Positions 1 through 7,231 of a DNA stretch of 20,740 nt are shown piece after piece; the first letter of the stretch is position 1, and each line of letters opens with the position of its first letter. The notes under the pieces were generated by a model. The model worked only from the letters and a program-made list of their open reading frames with translations, made no database searches and had not been told where the DNA came from. The DNA lies in assembly GCA_016789785.1 (NCBI GenBank), contig JAEUQE010000168.1, forward strand, positions 1 through 20,740, written 5' to 3'. The translations under genes were made by a program, and so were the position numbers. Source of the stretch: Bryobacterales bacterium (GTDB lineage: Bacteria; Acidobacteriota; Terriglobia; Bryobacterales; Bryobacteraceae).

Positions 1-504
1 GAGGCAGGGAAGTACGAACTCCTCAACGGGGAACTGATACCAAAGATGAGCAAGAAGCGTCCGCACTCGATCGTGGTGAATCTGCTGCTCGATCTGCTGA
101 AGGATGCCTTTGGCAAGCGCCACGTCGAGCAAGAGGCAACCATTGATGTTCGTGGGGAGGATAGCCAGATCAACGCTCCTGAGCCCGACTTGATCGTACT
201 TCGGCGTCCGGATCACGAGATTCGTACAAGCTATCCGCAGCCCACCGACATCGCGCTGGTTGTCGAGATCTCCGATTCCAGCATCTCCACCGACCTGCGG
301 CACAAAGCCCAGCTCTATGCGCGCGCGGGCATCACCGACTATTGGGTGGTCGACATCAACGTACGGCGTGTGATCGTGCATCGCAAGCCCACGCCGAAGG
401 GCTACGTATCGGCGCTCATCTACAGCTCAGGCGAATCGATCTCGCCGCTTGAAAAGCCCGGTGCCGAAATCGCCATCGACTCGCTCTTCCAATTCCCCGG
501 CTAA
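1..504 (+). CDS. Uma2-family (DUF820) restriction-endonuclease-like protein, 5'-truncated by the window edge
   Basis: The frame is open from base 1 (EAGKYELLNGELIPKM...), so the true start lies upstream; the ATG at 46 is internal by comparison with the next gene. The visible 167 residues carry the Uma2 layout. A conserved LLNGEL strand comes first, then EPDLIVLRR (putative metal-binding Asp). These are followed by VVEIS and a downstream HKAQLYARAGITDYWVVD helix-strand, which supply the Glu and Lys of a PD-(D/E)xK-like site. The Uma2 fold is nuclease-like, but cellular roles are mostly unknown and the family expands strongly in cyanobacteria, Acidobacteria and other lineages. The stop is 5 bp before the next gene, a tandem paralogue of the same phase and length. 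The family call is firm; the function is not. Confidence 0.85.
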   Translation, partial: EAGKYELLNGELIPKMSKKRPHSIVVNLLLDLLKDAFGKRHVEQEATIDVRGEDSQINAPEPDLIVLRRPDHEIRTSYPQPTDIALVVEISDSSISTDLRHKAQLYARAGITDYWVVDINVRRVIVHRKPTPKGYVSALIYSSGESISPLEKPGAEIAIDSLFQFPG

Positions 505-509
505 CTACG

Positions 510-1115
510 ATGCCTTTCGTACTTCTCGATTCCGACATCGGCAATGAAGAGCGCGCCCGGCGCCCGCTGACGCGGGAGGATTGTGCCGCGCTCGAGGCGC
601 AGGGCCTGATGGAGGCAGGGAAGTACGAACTCCTCAACGGGGAGCTGATACCAAAGATGAGCAAGAAGCGATGGCATGTCATTGTGTTGCGCCGGCTTGC
701 AGCCCAGCTTGAAACGGTCTTCGGCCCGGATCGCATAGACCGTGAAGCACCGATCGATGTTCAAGCATCGGATAATCGCACCAACGAGCCTGAGCCTGAC
801 ATCGTCGTGCTACGGCGATCCAATGATGAAGCTCCGGAGCGGAATCCCAAGGCATCGGAAGTTGCCCTCGTGGTCGAGATCTCCGATTCCAGCATCTCCA
901 CTGACCTGCGGCACAAGGCCCAGCTCTATGCGCGCGCGGGCATCGCCGACTACTGGGTGGTCGACATCAACGCGCAACGCGTGATCGTACATCGCAAGCC
1001 CACGCCGAAGGGCTACTTATCGGCGCTCATCTACGGTTCCGGCGAAGCGATCTCGCCGCTGGAAAAGCCCGAAGCCGAGATCGCCATCGACTCACTCTTC
1101 CAATTCCCAGCGTAA
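510..1115 (+). CDS. Uma2-family (DUF820) restriction-endonuclease-like protein, tandem paralogue
   Basis: This 201-residue protein is a full-length Uma2 member. LLNGEL lies at about 41-46. EPEPD ends at Asp97, Glu123 sits in VVEIS and Lys136 in HKAQLY, which are the expected acidic and lysine positions of a PD-(D/E)xK-type site. The C-terminal ADYWVVD strand is also present. The start at 510 follows the preceding stop by 5 bp and has no clear Shine-Dalgarno, which suggests translational coupling; an in-frame ATG at 609 is the only later alternative and would remove a conserved N-terminal segment. From codon 35 the gene aligns without gaps to the upstream copy at an offset of 611 bp. The ends are almost identical and the centre is divergent. 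The biological role is unknown. Confidence 0.88.
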   Translation: MPFVLLDSDIGNEERARRPLTREDCAALEAQGLMEAGKYELLNGELIPKMSKKRWHVIVLRRLAAQLETVFGPDRIDREAPIDVQASDNRTNEPEPDIVVLRRSNDEAPERNPKASEVALVVEISDSSISTDLRHKAQLYARAGIADYWVVDINAQRVIVHRKPTPKGYLSALIYGSGEAISPLEKPEAEIAIDSLFQFPA

Positions 1116-1532
1116 CGAAGAAGACTTTCCGGGTTCCGATTCCGCGGGCGCGGACACGGGATTTGCCACCTGCTTGCCTCCCCCGTACTGGGGGGTCTGA
1201 AGTGCTTCAGTACCAACGCTGGTGGATTATCGCTTGACTTCCCCTCCCAAATACGCGAGACTCACTTCCTTGGGACATCCCTGGTGTGGGTTGGCCGCGC
1301 TGGTCGTGAATCGGGATTCGGAATCCGGGAAACGACGCGGCGGCGTGGTATGGGGACCAGTTCGATTCGAACCGTCGGCGTTCGATCAAGCTGAGCCGGC
1401 CCAACATGGTTTGGGCGGCGATTCGCTCGCCTCCCGGCTACGCGCAACCTTTCCAGGCGTCCGATAGTTTCGGCCGGTTCGGAGGAGTCTCCGAAGATTA
1501 CCGGCATCCGGATTTGACCGGGAGAGGATGCG
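1116..1532. other. Gene-less spacer between the Uma2 pair and the sec operon
   Basis: No coding region with recognisable similarity was seen on either strand over these 417 bases; the short open frames have no family features and no good ribosome-binding site. The first 100 bases hold three short inverted repeats (see 1141-1210). A near-perfect palindrome GGATTC-G-GAATCC lies at 1314-1326. The promoter of the sec operon should lie here, but no convincing -35/-10 pair was found. Confidence 0.5.
1141..1210. repeat. Cluster of three short inverted repeats downstream of the Uma2 genes
   Basis: Three hairpin-forming sequences follow one another: TCCGCGGGCGCGGA at 1141-1154; CCCCC-GTACT-GGGGG at 1180-1194; and CTGAAG-TG-CTTCAG at 1197-1210. 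None is followed by a T tract. They may act together as a factor-dependent end of the Uma2 transcript or as an mRNA-stabilising structure, but this is inferred from symmetry alone. Confidence 0.35.
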
Positions 1533-1862
1533 TTGATTCCAGCGTGGTTTCTGTTGCAGGCGGCTTCGAGCCCGGCACCCAATCCGGTGCTCAGCTTCCT
1601 TCCCCTGATCCTGATTTTCGGGATCTTCTACTTCCTCATGCTGCGGCCCATGGCCCGGCAGCGCAAGGAGCAGCAGCGGATGATCTCGGAACTGCAATCT
1701 GGTAATGTGGTTCTGACGAACGGGGGCATTGTCGGTACCATCGTCTCCCTCACCGATGACTCGGTCATCCTGCGCGTCAAACCGGACAACATTCGGATCC
1801 AAGTAGCCCGGAGTGCGGTGTCCAACCGCCTCACCGACGAATCGTCCGCCCCGGCCAAGTGA
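1533..1862 (+). CDS. yajC: Sec translocase accessory subunit YajC
   Basis: This 109-residue protein has one membrane segment (about 19-38) followed by the family signature FYFLMLRPMARQRKEQQRM, then a small cytoplasmic domain (NVVLTNGGIVGTIVSL), as in E. coli YajC (110 residues). YajC associates with SecDF and SecYEG in the inner membrane. The start is read as TTG at 1533, because GGAGAGG at 1521-1527 lies 5 bp upstream and the nearby ATG at 1528 runs into a stop after two codons. It is the first gene of the run, 33 bp ahead of secD, which is the usual yajC-secD-secF order. A weak start codon may keep its expression low. Confidence 0.93.
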   Translation: MIPAWFLLQAASSPAPNPVLSFLPLILIFGIFYFLMLRPMARQRKEQQRMISELQSGNVVLTNGGIVGTIVSLTDDSVILRVKPDNIRIQVARSAVSNRLTDESSAPAK

Positions 1863-1895
1863 GCTGGGCAAACATGAACTAGGATTTCACTATCG

Positions 1896-3512
1896 ATGCA
1901 GAGCAACCTCAGAACGAAGCTGATCATCATTGTGGCCACGATCGTGATTTGTCTCTACGGCATAATCGGTCTGCCCAAGTCAAAGGATGAGCTGGTCAAG
2001 AACATTCAGAACAACATCAAGCTTGGCTTGGATCTCCGCGGTGGGTCCCACCTCGTGTTGCAAGTCCAGGTGCAGGATGCCTTCAAGGCCGAGGCTGACT
2101 CCGACATCGAGCGGCTGAAGGAAGATTTCAACCGCCAGAACATCGTCTTTGGATCGATGGAACGCAATGATCCCGCCACTCTTGCCGACGCCGACAAGAT
2201 CGAGATCCTGATCAAGGGCGTGCCGCTCGACAAGACGAGTGCAGTGCGCTCAACAGTGAACGATAAGTTCGATGCGTGGATCCTTGGCTCGGTCAACTCG
2301 ACCGACTACCGGCTCACCATGAAGCCTACCAAGGCGCTGGAACTTCGGCGCGATACGCTGGCTCGCTCCATGGCAACCATCGAAGGCCGCATCAATGGTC
2401 TTGGCTTGGCGGAGTCCACCGTTCAGCCTCGTGGACGTACCGATGCCGAGTCTGAATTGCTGATCCAGATGCCCGGTGTGGATGACCCGGCGCGAATCAA
2501 ACAAATCCTTGGCACGGCGGCGCTGCTCGAACTCTACGAAGTGAAGGATGGCCCCTTCGCCAACCAGGAGCAGGCCCGGTTGAACTATGGCGGCGTGCTG
2601 CCTCTGAATTCGAAGATCCTCCGGCAGGGAGCTCGCGCCGGGGAAGCGGAAGCCTACTTCGTGGTGTCGCGCTCACCCGTCATCACAGGCCGCGACCTTC
2701 GCAACGCCCGCCCGCAACAGGGCGAGTTTGGCAAGTGGGAGACTTCCTTCACCCTCAACCAGGATGCCGCCCGCCGCTTTGAGCGCTTCACCGAAACGCA
2801 TATCAACAAGCGCCTGGCCATTGTTCTCGACAACAACATCCGCAGCGCTCCCGTCATCCAGAACAAGATCAGCGACAGCGGCCGCATCACGGGCGCCAAT
2901 GACCAGCAGGAAGCGAGCGACCTTGCTTTGGTGCTGCGCGCGGGCTCACTGCCGGCTTCGGTCACTTACCTGGAAGAGCGAACCGTTGGTCCATCGCTCG
3001 GTGCCGACTCCATCCGCCAGGGACTCATCAGCGGTCTGGTGGGTTTGATCGCGGTGGTCATGGTGATGCTTCTCTACTACAAGCGCGCGGGCATCAACGC
3101 CACAGTCGCCCTGGTTCTGAACGCCCTGATTCTGATCGGCGTGCTGGCGTTCTCAGGCGCCGTGCTGACGCTTCCAGGCATTGCGGGTATCATTCTCTTG
3201 ATCGGTATGGCCGTCGACTCGAACGTTCTCATCTTCGAGCGCATCCGCGAGGAGCTGAAGGCGGGCAAGGGTGTCCTCGCCGCCATTGACGCAGGCTTCA
3301 ATAAGGCATTTCTGACCATCATCGACACCCACGTCACCACCGTGGTGAGCTGCGCGTTTCTCTTCATTTTCGGGACCGGACCAGTGAAAGGATTCGCCGT
3401 CACTCTGGTCGTCGGACTCATCGCCAACATGTTCACTTCCGTGTTCATTTCCAAGGCGATTTTCGATTGGGAAGTGGCCGGAAAAAAGAACGTGGCGAGT
3501 TTGAGTATTTGA
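1896..3512 (+). CDS. secD: Protein translocase subunit SecD
   Basis: SecD is a proton-driven, RND-superfamily membrane protein that pulls exported polypeptides out of SecYEG on the periplasmic side. The 538-residue product has the first membrane segment at about 8-26 and the diagnostic LGLDLRGG at 43-50. A large periplasmic P1 region follows, containing EGRINGLGLAE. The C-terminal membrane bundle starts near residue 377 and includes the conserved GMAVDSNVLIFERIREEL around 437-454, which carries the Asp needed for proton movement. It is shorter than E. coli SecD (615) but within the family range. It lies 33 bp after yajC, and secF follows after 112 bp, so SecD and SecF are separate proteins here rather than fused. 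Confidence 0.97.
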   Translation: MQSNLRTKLIIIVATIVICLYGIIGLPKSKDELVKNIQNNIKLGLDLRGGSHLVLQVQVQDAFKAEADSDIERLKEDFNRQNIVFGSMERNDPATLADADKIEILIKGVPLDKTSAVRSTVNDKFDAWILGSVNSTDYRLTMKPTKALELRRDTLARSMATIEGRINGLGLAESTVQPRGRTDAESELLIQMPGVDDPARIKQILGTAALLELYEVKDGPFANQEQARLNYGGVLPLNSKILRQGARAGEAEAYFVVSRSPVITGRDLRNARPQQGEFGKWETSFTLNQDAARRFERFTETHINKRLAIVLDNNIRSAPVIQNKISDSGRITGANDQQEASDLALVLRAGSLPASVTYLEERTVGPSLGADSIRQGLISGLVGLIAVVMVMLLYYKRAGINATVALVLNALILIGVLAFSGAVLTLPGIAGIILLIGMAVDSNVLIFERIREELKAGKGVLAAIDAGFNKAFLTIIDTHVTTVVSCAFLFIFGTGPVKGFAVTLVVGLIANMFTSVFISKAIFDWEVAGKKNVASLSI

Positions 3513-3624
3513 GGTGATTGTGATAGTGTTGGTTGGTCATCGCAAGGGCAGAATTTCACCTATCCGGGAACTGATGAACCCAGTCCGGTGTCTATGGGTT
3601 TAGGCCACCGGAAACACGAGTTGC
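3513..3624 (+). promoter_or_regulatory. secD-secF intergenic spacer with weak hairpin
   Basis: The 112-bp gap is longer than the other gaps in the sec genes. It carries an inverted repeat AACCCA (3577-3582) / TGGGTT (3595-3600) with a 12-nt loop about 25 bases before the secF start. No strong Shine-Dalgarno is visible for secF, so the structure could influence secF translation. This is suggestive only. Confidence 0.25.
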
Positions 3625-4848
3625 ATGGAGTTATTTAAGAACACAAATTTCGACTTCCTCGGCAAGAAGTGGCCGTTCATCATCGCGTCGGCGGTGTTGA
3701 CCTTAGCCGGAATCGGAAGTCTCATCGCAAAGGGCGGGCCCAAGTACGGCATCGACTTTTCCGGCGGCGTGAACATGTATGTCAAGTTCGCGCAAGCGCC
3801 GCCAGTCGACAAGCTCCGCTCGGCCCTCGGCCAGAAGATCGCCGGAGAGATTTCGGTTGTCGAGATCCCCGGCTCGCAGGAAGTGATCATCGGCGTCGAA
3901 CAGAAGGACGAGAAGGACCTCGACAGCGCGCGCCGTACGGTAGTGGAGACGCTCGGGGCCAACTTCGGGCAGACAGCGGGAAAGCTCGATCTGCACAACA
4001 CAGGCGCCAGTGAATTGGCGGCCCGGCTGCGCGATCCGCTGCAGCGCGCCTCGGCGGGATTGAATGATCAGCAGTTGGCCGACCTTGCCAAGGCGATTAC
4101 GGCTTTCCGGGACGCGGGACCGAATTTCGGCATCATCCCAAGCCTGGATCAGTTGACCTCGGTGGCGGGCATGACGCCGGCGATCCTGAACGTCTTGAAA
4201 CAGGAAGTCGCGCTGTCGCCATTCGCCATCCGTAGCGTGGAGATTGTCGGTCCGAAGGTCGGCGCCGAATTGCGCAATCAGGCCATCCTGGCCACGTTGT
4301 ATGCGCTGGTGGGGATGCTCGTCTACATCGCGTTCCGCTTTGAGACGATCTACGGCGTCGCTGCCGTGTTGGCGGTCTTCCATGACACGGTCATCACCAT
4401 CGGCCTGTTCTCGATCTTTAACAAAGAGATCTCGCTGACCGTGGTTGCAGCCCTGCTCACGCTGGTCGGTTATTCGATGAACGATACCATCGTCATCTTC
4501 GACCGAATCCGCGAGAACCTGAAGCTGCTGCGCCGCGAGAAGTTCGAGAATCTCGTGAATATCTCGGTCAACCAGACCTTGAGCCGTACCGTTCTGACGT
4601 CCGGCCTCACGTTCCTCAGCGTGCTGGCTCTGTGGATCTTCGGTGGCCAGGTGCTGAACGGATTTGCGTTCGCCCTCGTCGTCGGCATCATTGTCGGTAC
4701 GTACTCTTCGATTTTTATTGCGAGCCCAATCCTGGTGTTCTGGAAGGACTGGGCTGAACAACGGTCCAAGGGGACTCCCGGTGACAGCGGTCCCGCTGTC
4801 GTCGAGAAGAAAACTGCGGGCCGGGAACCAATGAAGGCGGCCAAATAG
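3625..4848 (+). CDS. secF: Protein translocase subunit SecF, extended form
   Basis: SecF partners SecD in the inner-membrane complex that completes Sec-dependent export using the proton gradient. The 407-residue product has a first membrane segment at about 17-35 and YGIDFSGGVN at 41-50. VEIVGPKVGAEL lies at 205-216 at the start of the second helix. The RND signature VGYSMNDTIVIFDRIREN is at 281-298, followed by two more C-terminal helices. E. coli SecF is 323 residues. Most of the excess here is an extra helical stretch of about 80 residues in the periplasmic region (roughly 110-200, rich in Ala, Leu, Asp and Gln), plus a charged C-terminal tail. The family call is secure; the role of the insertion is unknown. 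Confidence 0.96.
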   Translation: MELFKNTNFDFLGKKWPFIIASAVLTLAGIGSLIAKGGPKYGIDFSGGVNMYVKFAQAPPVDKLRSALGQKIAGEISVVEIPGSQEVIIGVEQKDEKDLDSARRTVVETLGANFGQTAGKLDLHNTGASELAARLRDPLQRASAGLNDQQLADLAKAITAFRDAGPNFGIIPSLDQLTSVAGMTPAILNVLKQEVALSPFAIRSVEIVGPKVGAELRNQAILATLYALVGMLVYIAFRFETIYGVAAVLAVFHDTVITIGLFSIFNKEISLTVVAALLTLVGYSMNDTIVIFDRIRENLKLLRREKFENLVNISVNQTLSRTVLTSGLTFLSVLALWIFGGQVLNGFAFALVVGIIVGTYSSIFIASPILVFWKDWAEQRSKGTPGDSGPAVVEKKTAGREPMKAAK

Positions 4849-4900
4849 CTGCCATCACCCGTCGGGGTTTCGACCCTGGCGGCCTAGGGGAGACTAAACT

Positions 4901-5674
4901 ATGTTCGAGCAAAGCCTCGTTGACGGAAGAGGGGCTACTAGCAAGCCCTGGACCGTGTTTGTGTCGTTTCTCTCACAGTTGGGCCTTGTCGGTGTGCTGA
5001 TCCTCATTCCGTTGATCTACACCGACACGCTTCCAAAGGCCACCTTGACGAGCTTCCTCGTCGCACCTCCACCTCCGCCGCCTCCGCCGCCTCCTCCCGC
5101 TGCCGCCCAGCCCGTCAAGATTGTGAAAGTGGCTCCGCGTCAGTTCGATGCCGGCAGACTGATGGCGCCGAAGCAAATCCCGAAAGAAGTGGCGATGATT
5201 AAGGAAGAAGAACTGCCACCTGCCATGGCCGCCAATGTCGGCGTGGTCGGCGGCGTTCCTGGTGGCGTCCCTGGTGGCACTCCTGGCGGTGTCATCGGCG
5301 GCATCATCGGTGCGGTTCCTAGCGCGGCCCCTCCTCCGCCTCCGCCTCCGCCCGTCAAGAAGGAAGAAAAACCGCCCACGCCCCAGCGCATTCGCGTCGG
5401 TGGTAACGTTCAATCCGCCAAGCTGGTCCGCCAGCCCAAGCCGGTCTATCCGCCACTTGCCAAGCAGGCTCGCATCCAGGGCACCGTCAAGTTCCAGGCA
5501 ATCATTGGCAAGGACGGAACGATTCAGAATCTTCAGTTGATCTCCGGTCACCCGTTGCTGGTCCCCTCCGCCACCGAAGCGGTGAAGCAGTGGGTCTACC
5601 AGCCGACACTCCTCAACGGCGAACCTGTCGAGGTGGTGACCCAGATCGACGTGAACTTTACCCTTAGCTCGTAG
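4901..5674 (+). CDS. tonB: TonB-family energy transducer
   Basis: TonB spans the periplasm and transmits proton-motive energy from ExbB/ExbD to outer-membrane receptors. The 257-residue protein has one N-terminal membrane segment (about 18-40) and an uninterrupted run of 11 prolines at 56-66. A Gly/Pro repeat (GGVPGGVPGGTPGG) and a second run of 8 prolines follow. The C-terminal TonB domain (about 166-257) has PVYPPLAKQARIQGTVKF and ends in VNFTL. The usual Pro-Glu/Pro-Lys spacer is replaced by polyproline and polyglycine, and the membrane helix lacks the histidine seen in E. coli TonB. AGGGGAG at 4886-4892 lies 8 bp before the ATG. It is 52 bp after secF and 60 bp before exbB. Confidence 0.93.
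   Translation: MFEQSLVDGRGATSKPWTVFVSFLSQLGLVGVLILIPLIYTDTLPKATLTSFLVAPPPPPPPPPPPAAAQPVKIVKVAPRQFDAGRLMAPKQIPKEVAMIKEEELPPAMAANVGVVGGVPGGVPGGTPGGVIGGIIGAVPSAAPPPPPPPPVKKEEKPPTPQRIRVGGNVQSAKLVRQPKPVYPPLAKQARIQGTVKFQAIIGKDGTIQNLQLISGHPLLVPSATEAVKQWVYQPTLLNGEPVEVVTQIDVNFTLSS
5249..5296 (+). repeat. Glycine/proline codon repeat inside tonB
   Basis: About four imperfect 12-bp units encode GGVP-GGVP-GGTP-GGVI in the TonB linker. Codon choice varies between units (GGC/GGT, GTT/GTC, CCT), so the repeat is old or kept at the protein level rather than a fresh slippage product. Together with the two proline runs it sets the length and stiffness of the periplasmic linker. Confidence 0.7.
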
Positions 5675-5734
5675 GACGTTCGGAACCCCTCCGCATTCGT
5701 CCAGATAATCAACTCGCAGGAGAAAAAAGAGAAT

Positions 5735-6472
5735 ATGCTTCTTCAGACGCAAGTATGGGCCTTCCTGCTTTTGCAAGAAGGTGGAGCAATCAGCTTCGAC
5801 CTTGTCTCGATGTGGAATCAGATGGGCTGGCTCGCCAAGGCGGTCGTCATCATTCTGTTCTTTATGTCGGCTTGGTCGATCGGCGTCATGATTGATCGCC
5901 TGCTGGCCTTCAAGGCCGCTCGTGACCAGTCCCGCCAGTTCGCTCCGGCCGTGGCCGGCGCACTGCGCGAAGGTAAGCTCGATGAGGCCATCAAGATCGC
6001 GGACCGCTTCAAGAAAAGCCATCTGGCTAAGGTTGTTGTCGCCGGTCTGCAGGAATTCCGTGCTCACCAGATCAGCAGCGATATCCCCGGCGATGAGATC
6101 GAGGCTTCCCGCCGCGCTCTCGAACGCGCCGAAGCGATCGTTCACGCTGAACTGAAGCGCGGCGTTTCCTCCCTCGCCACCATCGGTTCCACCGGCCCGT
6201 TCGTCGGACTGTTCGGCACCGTCGTCGGCATCATCAACGCGTTCAAGGGGATTTCCACCGAAAAGTCCACCGGTCTCGGCGCCGTGGCCGGCGGTATTTC
6301 GGAAGCCCTTGTCACCACCGCGTTCGGCCTGTTCGTCGCTATTCCCGCGGTCATGATGTTCAACTACTTCACCAACCGTGTGGAATCGTTTGACGTGGAA
6401 ATGGGGAACTCCAGTTCCGAGTTGATCGACTACTTCCTGAAGCGCTCCCAAAAGGCCAGCGCCGGCAAGTAG
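5735..6472 (+). CDS. exbB: MotA/TolQ/ExbB proton channel family protein (ExbB)
   Basis: ExbB forms the pentameric inner-membrane channel that, with ExbD, uses proton flow to energise TonB. The 245-residue product has the three-helix layout of the family: helix 1 at about 33-53, a long cytoplasmic loop, helix 2 at about 148-170 and helix 3 at about 186-210. Helix 2 includes the signature TGPFVGLFGTVVGIINAF, and helix 3 follows GGISEALVTTAFGL. AGGAG at 5718-5722 is 12 bp from the ATG, a long but usable spacing. Linkage to tonB and two exbD genes favours ExbB over TolQ. A 222-bp gap with a strong hairpin separates it from the first exbD. Confidence 0.94.
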   Translation: MLLQTQVWAFLLLQEGGAISFDLVSMWNQMGWLAKAVVIILFFMSAWSIGVMIDRLLAFKAARDQSRQFAPAVAGALREGKLDEAIKIADRFKKSHLAKVVVAGLQEFRAHQISSDIPGDEIEASRRALERAEAIVHAELKRGVSSLATIGSTGPFVGLFGTVVGIINAFKGISTEKSTGLGAVAGGISEALVTTAFGLFVAIPAVMMFNYFTNRVESFDVEMGNSSSELIDYFLKRSQKASAGK

Positions 6473-6517
6473 TTCCCGATCGCTCTCATGGGCCCTGTTG
6501 CGAGTTGATTAGAAGCA

Positions 6518-6553
6518 GGACCGGAGCGCGCGCCGTCTGCCGCGTTCCGGTCC
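6518..6553 (+). promoter_or_regulatory. Strong 12-bp stem-loop between exbB and exbD
   Basis: GGACCGGAGCGC at 6518-6529 pairs with GCGTTCCGGTCC at 6542-6553 (11 Watson-Crick pairs and one G-U) around a 12-nt loop. There is no T tract, so an intrinsic terminator is unlikely. A stable hairpin just after exbB could block 3' exonucleases, or attenuate readthrough, so that ExbB is made in excess of ExbD, as the pentamer/dimer stoichiometry of the complex requires. The pairing is visible in the sequence; the role is inferred. Confidence 0.55.
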
Positions 6554-6694
6554 AACTCCTCAACACGAGTTCCCGCGCAACATCGGGACTCACCAGCAAG
6601 CGGATCAGGATTTCATGGCGGCTGGCCGCAGGCTGGGAATGGCGCCCACCAGGGCAAGGGAAGGAAAGCTGAAGGGGAAGGAAAGGATTCACCG

Positions 6695-7129
6695 ATGGGA
6701 AAGTACAAAGCTGCACCCCCGGTAGCCGACATCAACGTCACACCAATGGTGGACGTGATGCTGGTCATGCTCATCATCTTCATGGTCATCACGCCGATGC
6801 TCTCCAAGGGCGTCAGCGTCGACTTGGTCAAGACCAAGAATCCGATCGCGATGTCCGATGCCGACAAGGAAGATGCCGTCCTGGTCGCCGTCACGCGCGA
6901 TGGACGCGTCTACCTGAATACCACCCAGATGCCGCTCGATGCGCTCCCCGGCAAGGTGAAGGATATGCTCACCAGCAAGCTGAACAAGGTTGTCTACGTC
7001 AAGGCTGACTCCCGCGCACGCTTCGAAAAAGTCGTGGAAGTCGTGGACTCCGTTCGCTCGGCCGGTGTCGACAATCTGGGCTTGCTCACGGAACAGGTTC
7101 AGCAGGCCAGCAAGCCAGAGGAAAAATAG
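6695..7129 (+). CDS. exbD: ExbD/TolR family biopolymer transport protein, first copy
   Basis: ExbD is a single-helix inner-membrane protein with a periplasmic domain; its membrane aspartate carries protons through the ExbB pore. The 144-residue product begins with a short cytoplasmic tail, then VADINVTPMVDVMLVMLIIF with the key Asp at residue 20. The C-terminal domain ends in the typical VVYVKADSRARFEKVVEVVD and VDNLGLLTE strand-helix pattern. A purine-rich AAGGAAAGG lies about 8 bp before the ATG. A second exbD follows after 102 bp. Two different ExbD subunits beside one ExbB is common in Acidobacteria, Bacteroidetes and Myxococcota and suggests a heteromeric ExbD dimer. Confidence 0.95.
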   Translation: MGKYKAAPPVADINVTPMVDVMLVMLIIFMVITPMLSKGVSVDLVKTKNPIAMSDADKEDAVLVAVTRDGRVYLNTTQMPLDALPGKVKDMLTSKLNKVVYVKADSRARFEKVVEVVDSVRSAGVDNLGLLTEQVQQASKPEEK

Positions 7130-7231
7130 CCGCTCGGGCTTTCAGGCAGGCATTTCGCCGGAAGCCTGGTGATGCCGCGGAGGCGAAAATGCCGCGCGGC
7201 GGTAGTAGCAAATAGTCTAAGGAGAAGCATT

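Noticed and set aside
1345..1385. TTCGAATC-like sequence on the minus strand suggesting a tRNA T-arm
   Set aside because: The flanking five bases on each side do not pair, and no acceptor or anticodon stem can be built around it.
3703..4761. Long minus-strand open frame (352 codons) across secF
   Set aside because: It is antisense to a clear secF, with Asp/Arg/Gln-rich composition typical of the complement of high-GC coding DNA and no family motif.
4973..6451. Long minus-strand open frame (492 codons) across tonB and exbB
   Set aside because: It is a shadow of two well-supported genes; its poly-Arg runs are simply the complement of the TonB proline codons.
7169..7231. Longer N-terminus for the second ExbD
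   Set aside because: The extra residues are basic and atypical, whereas AAGGAG sits 7 bp before ATG 7232.
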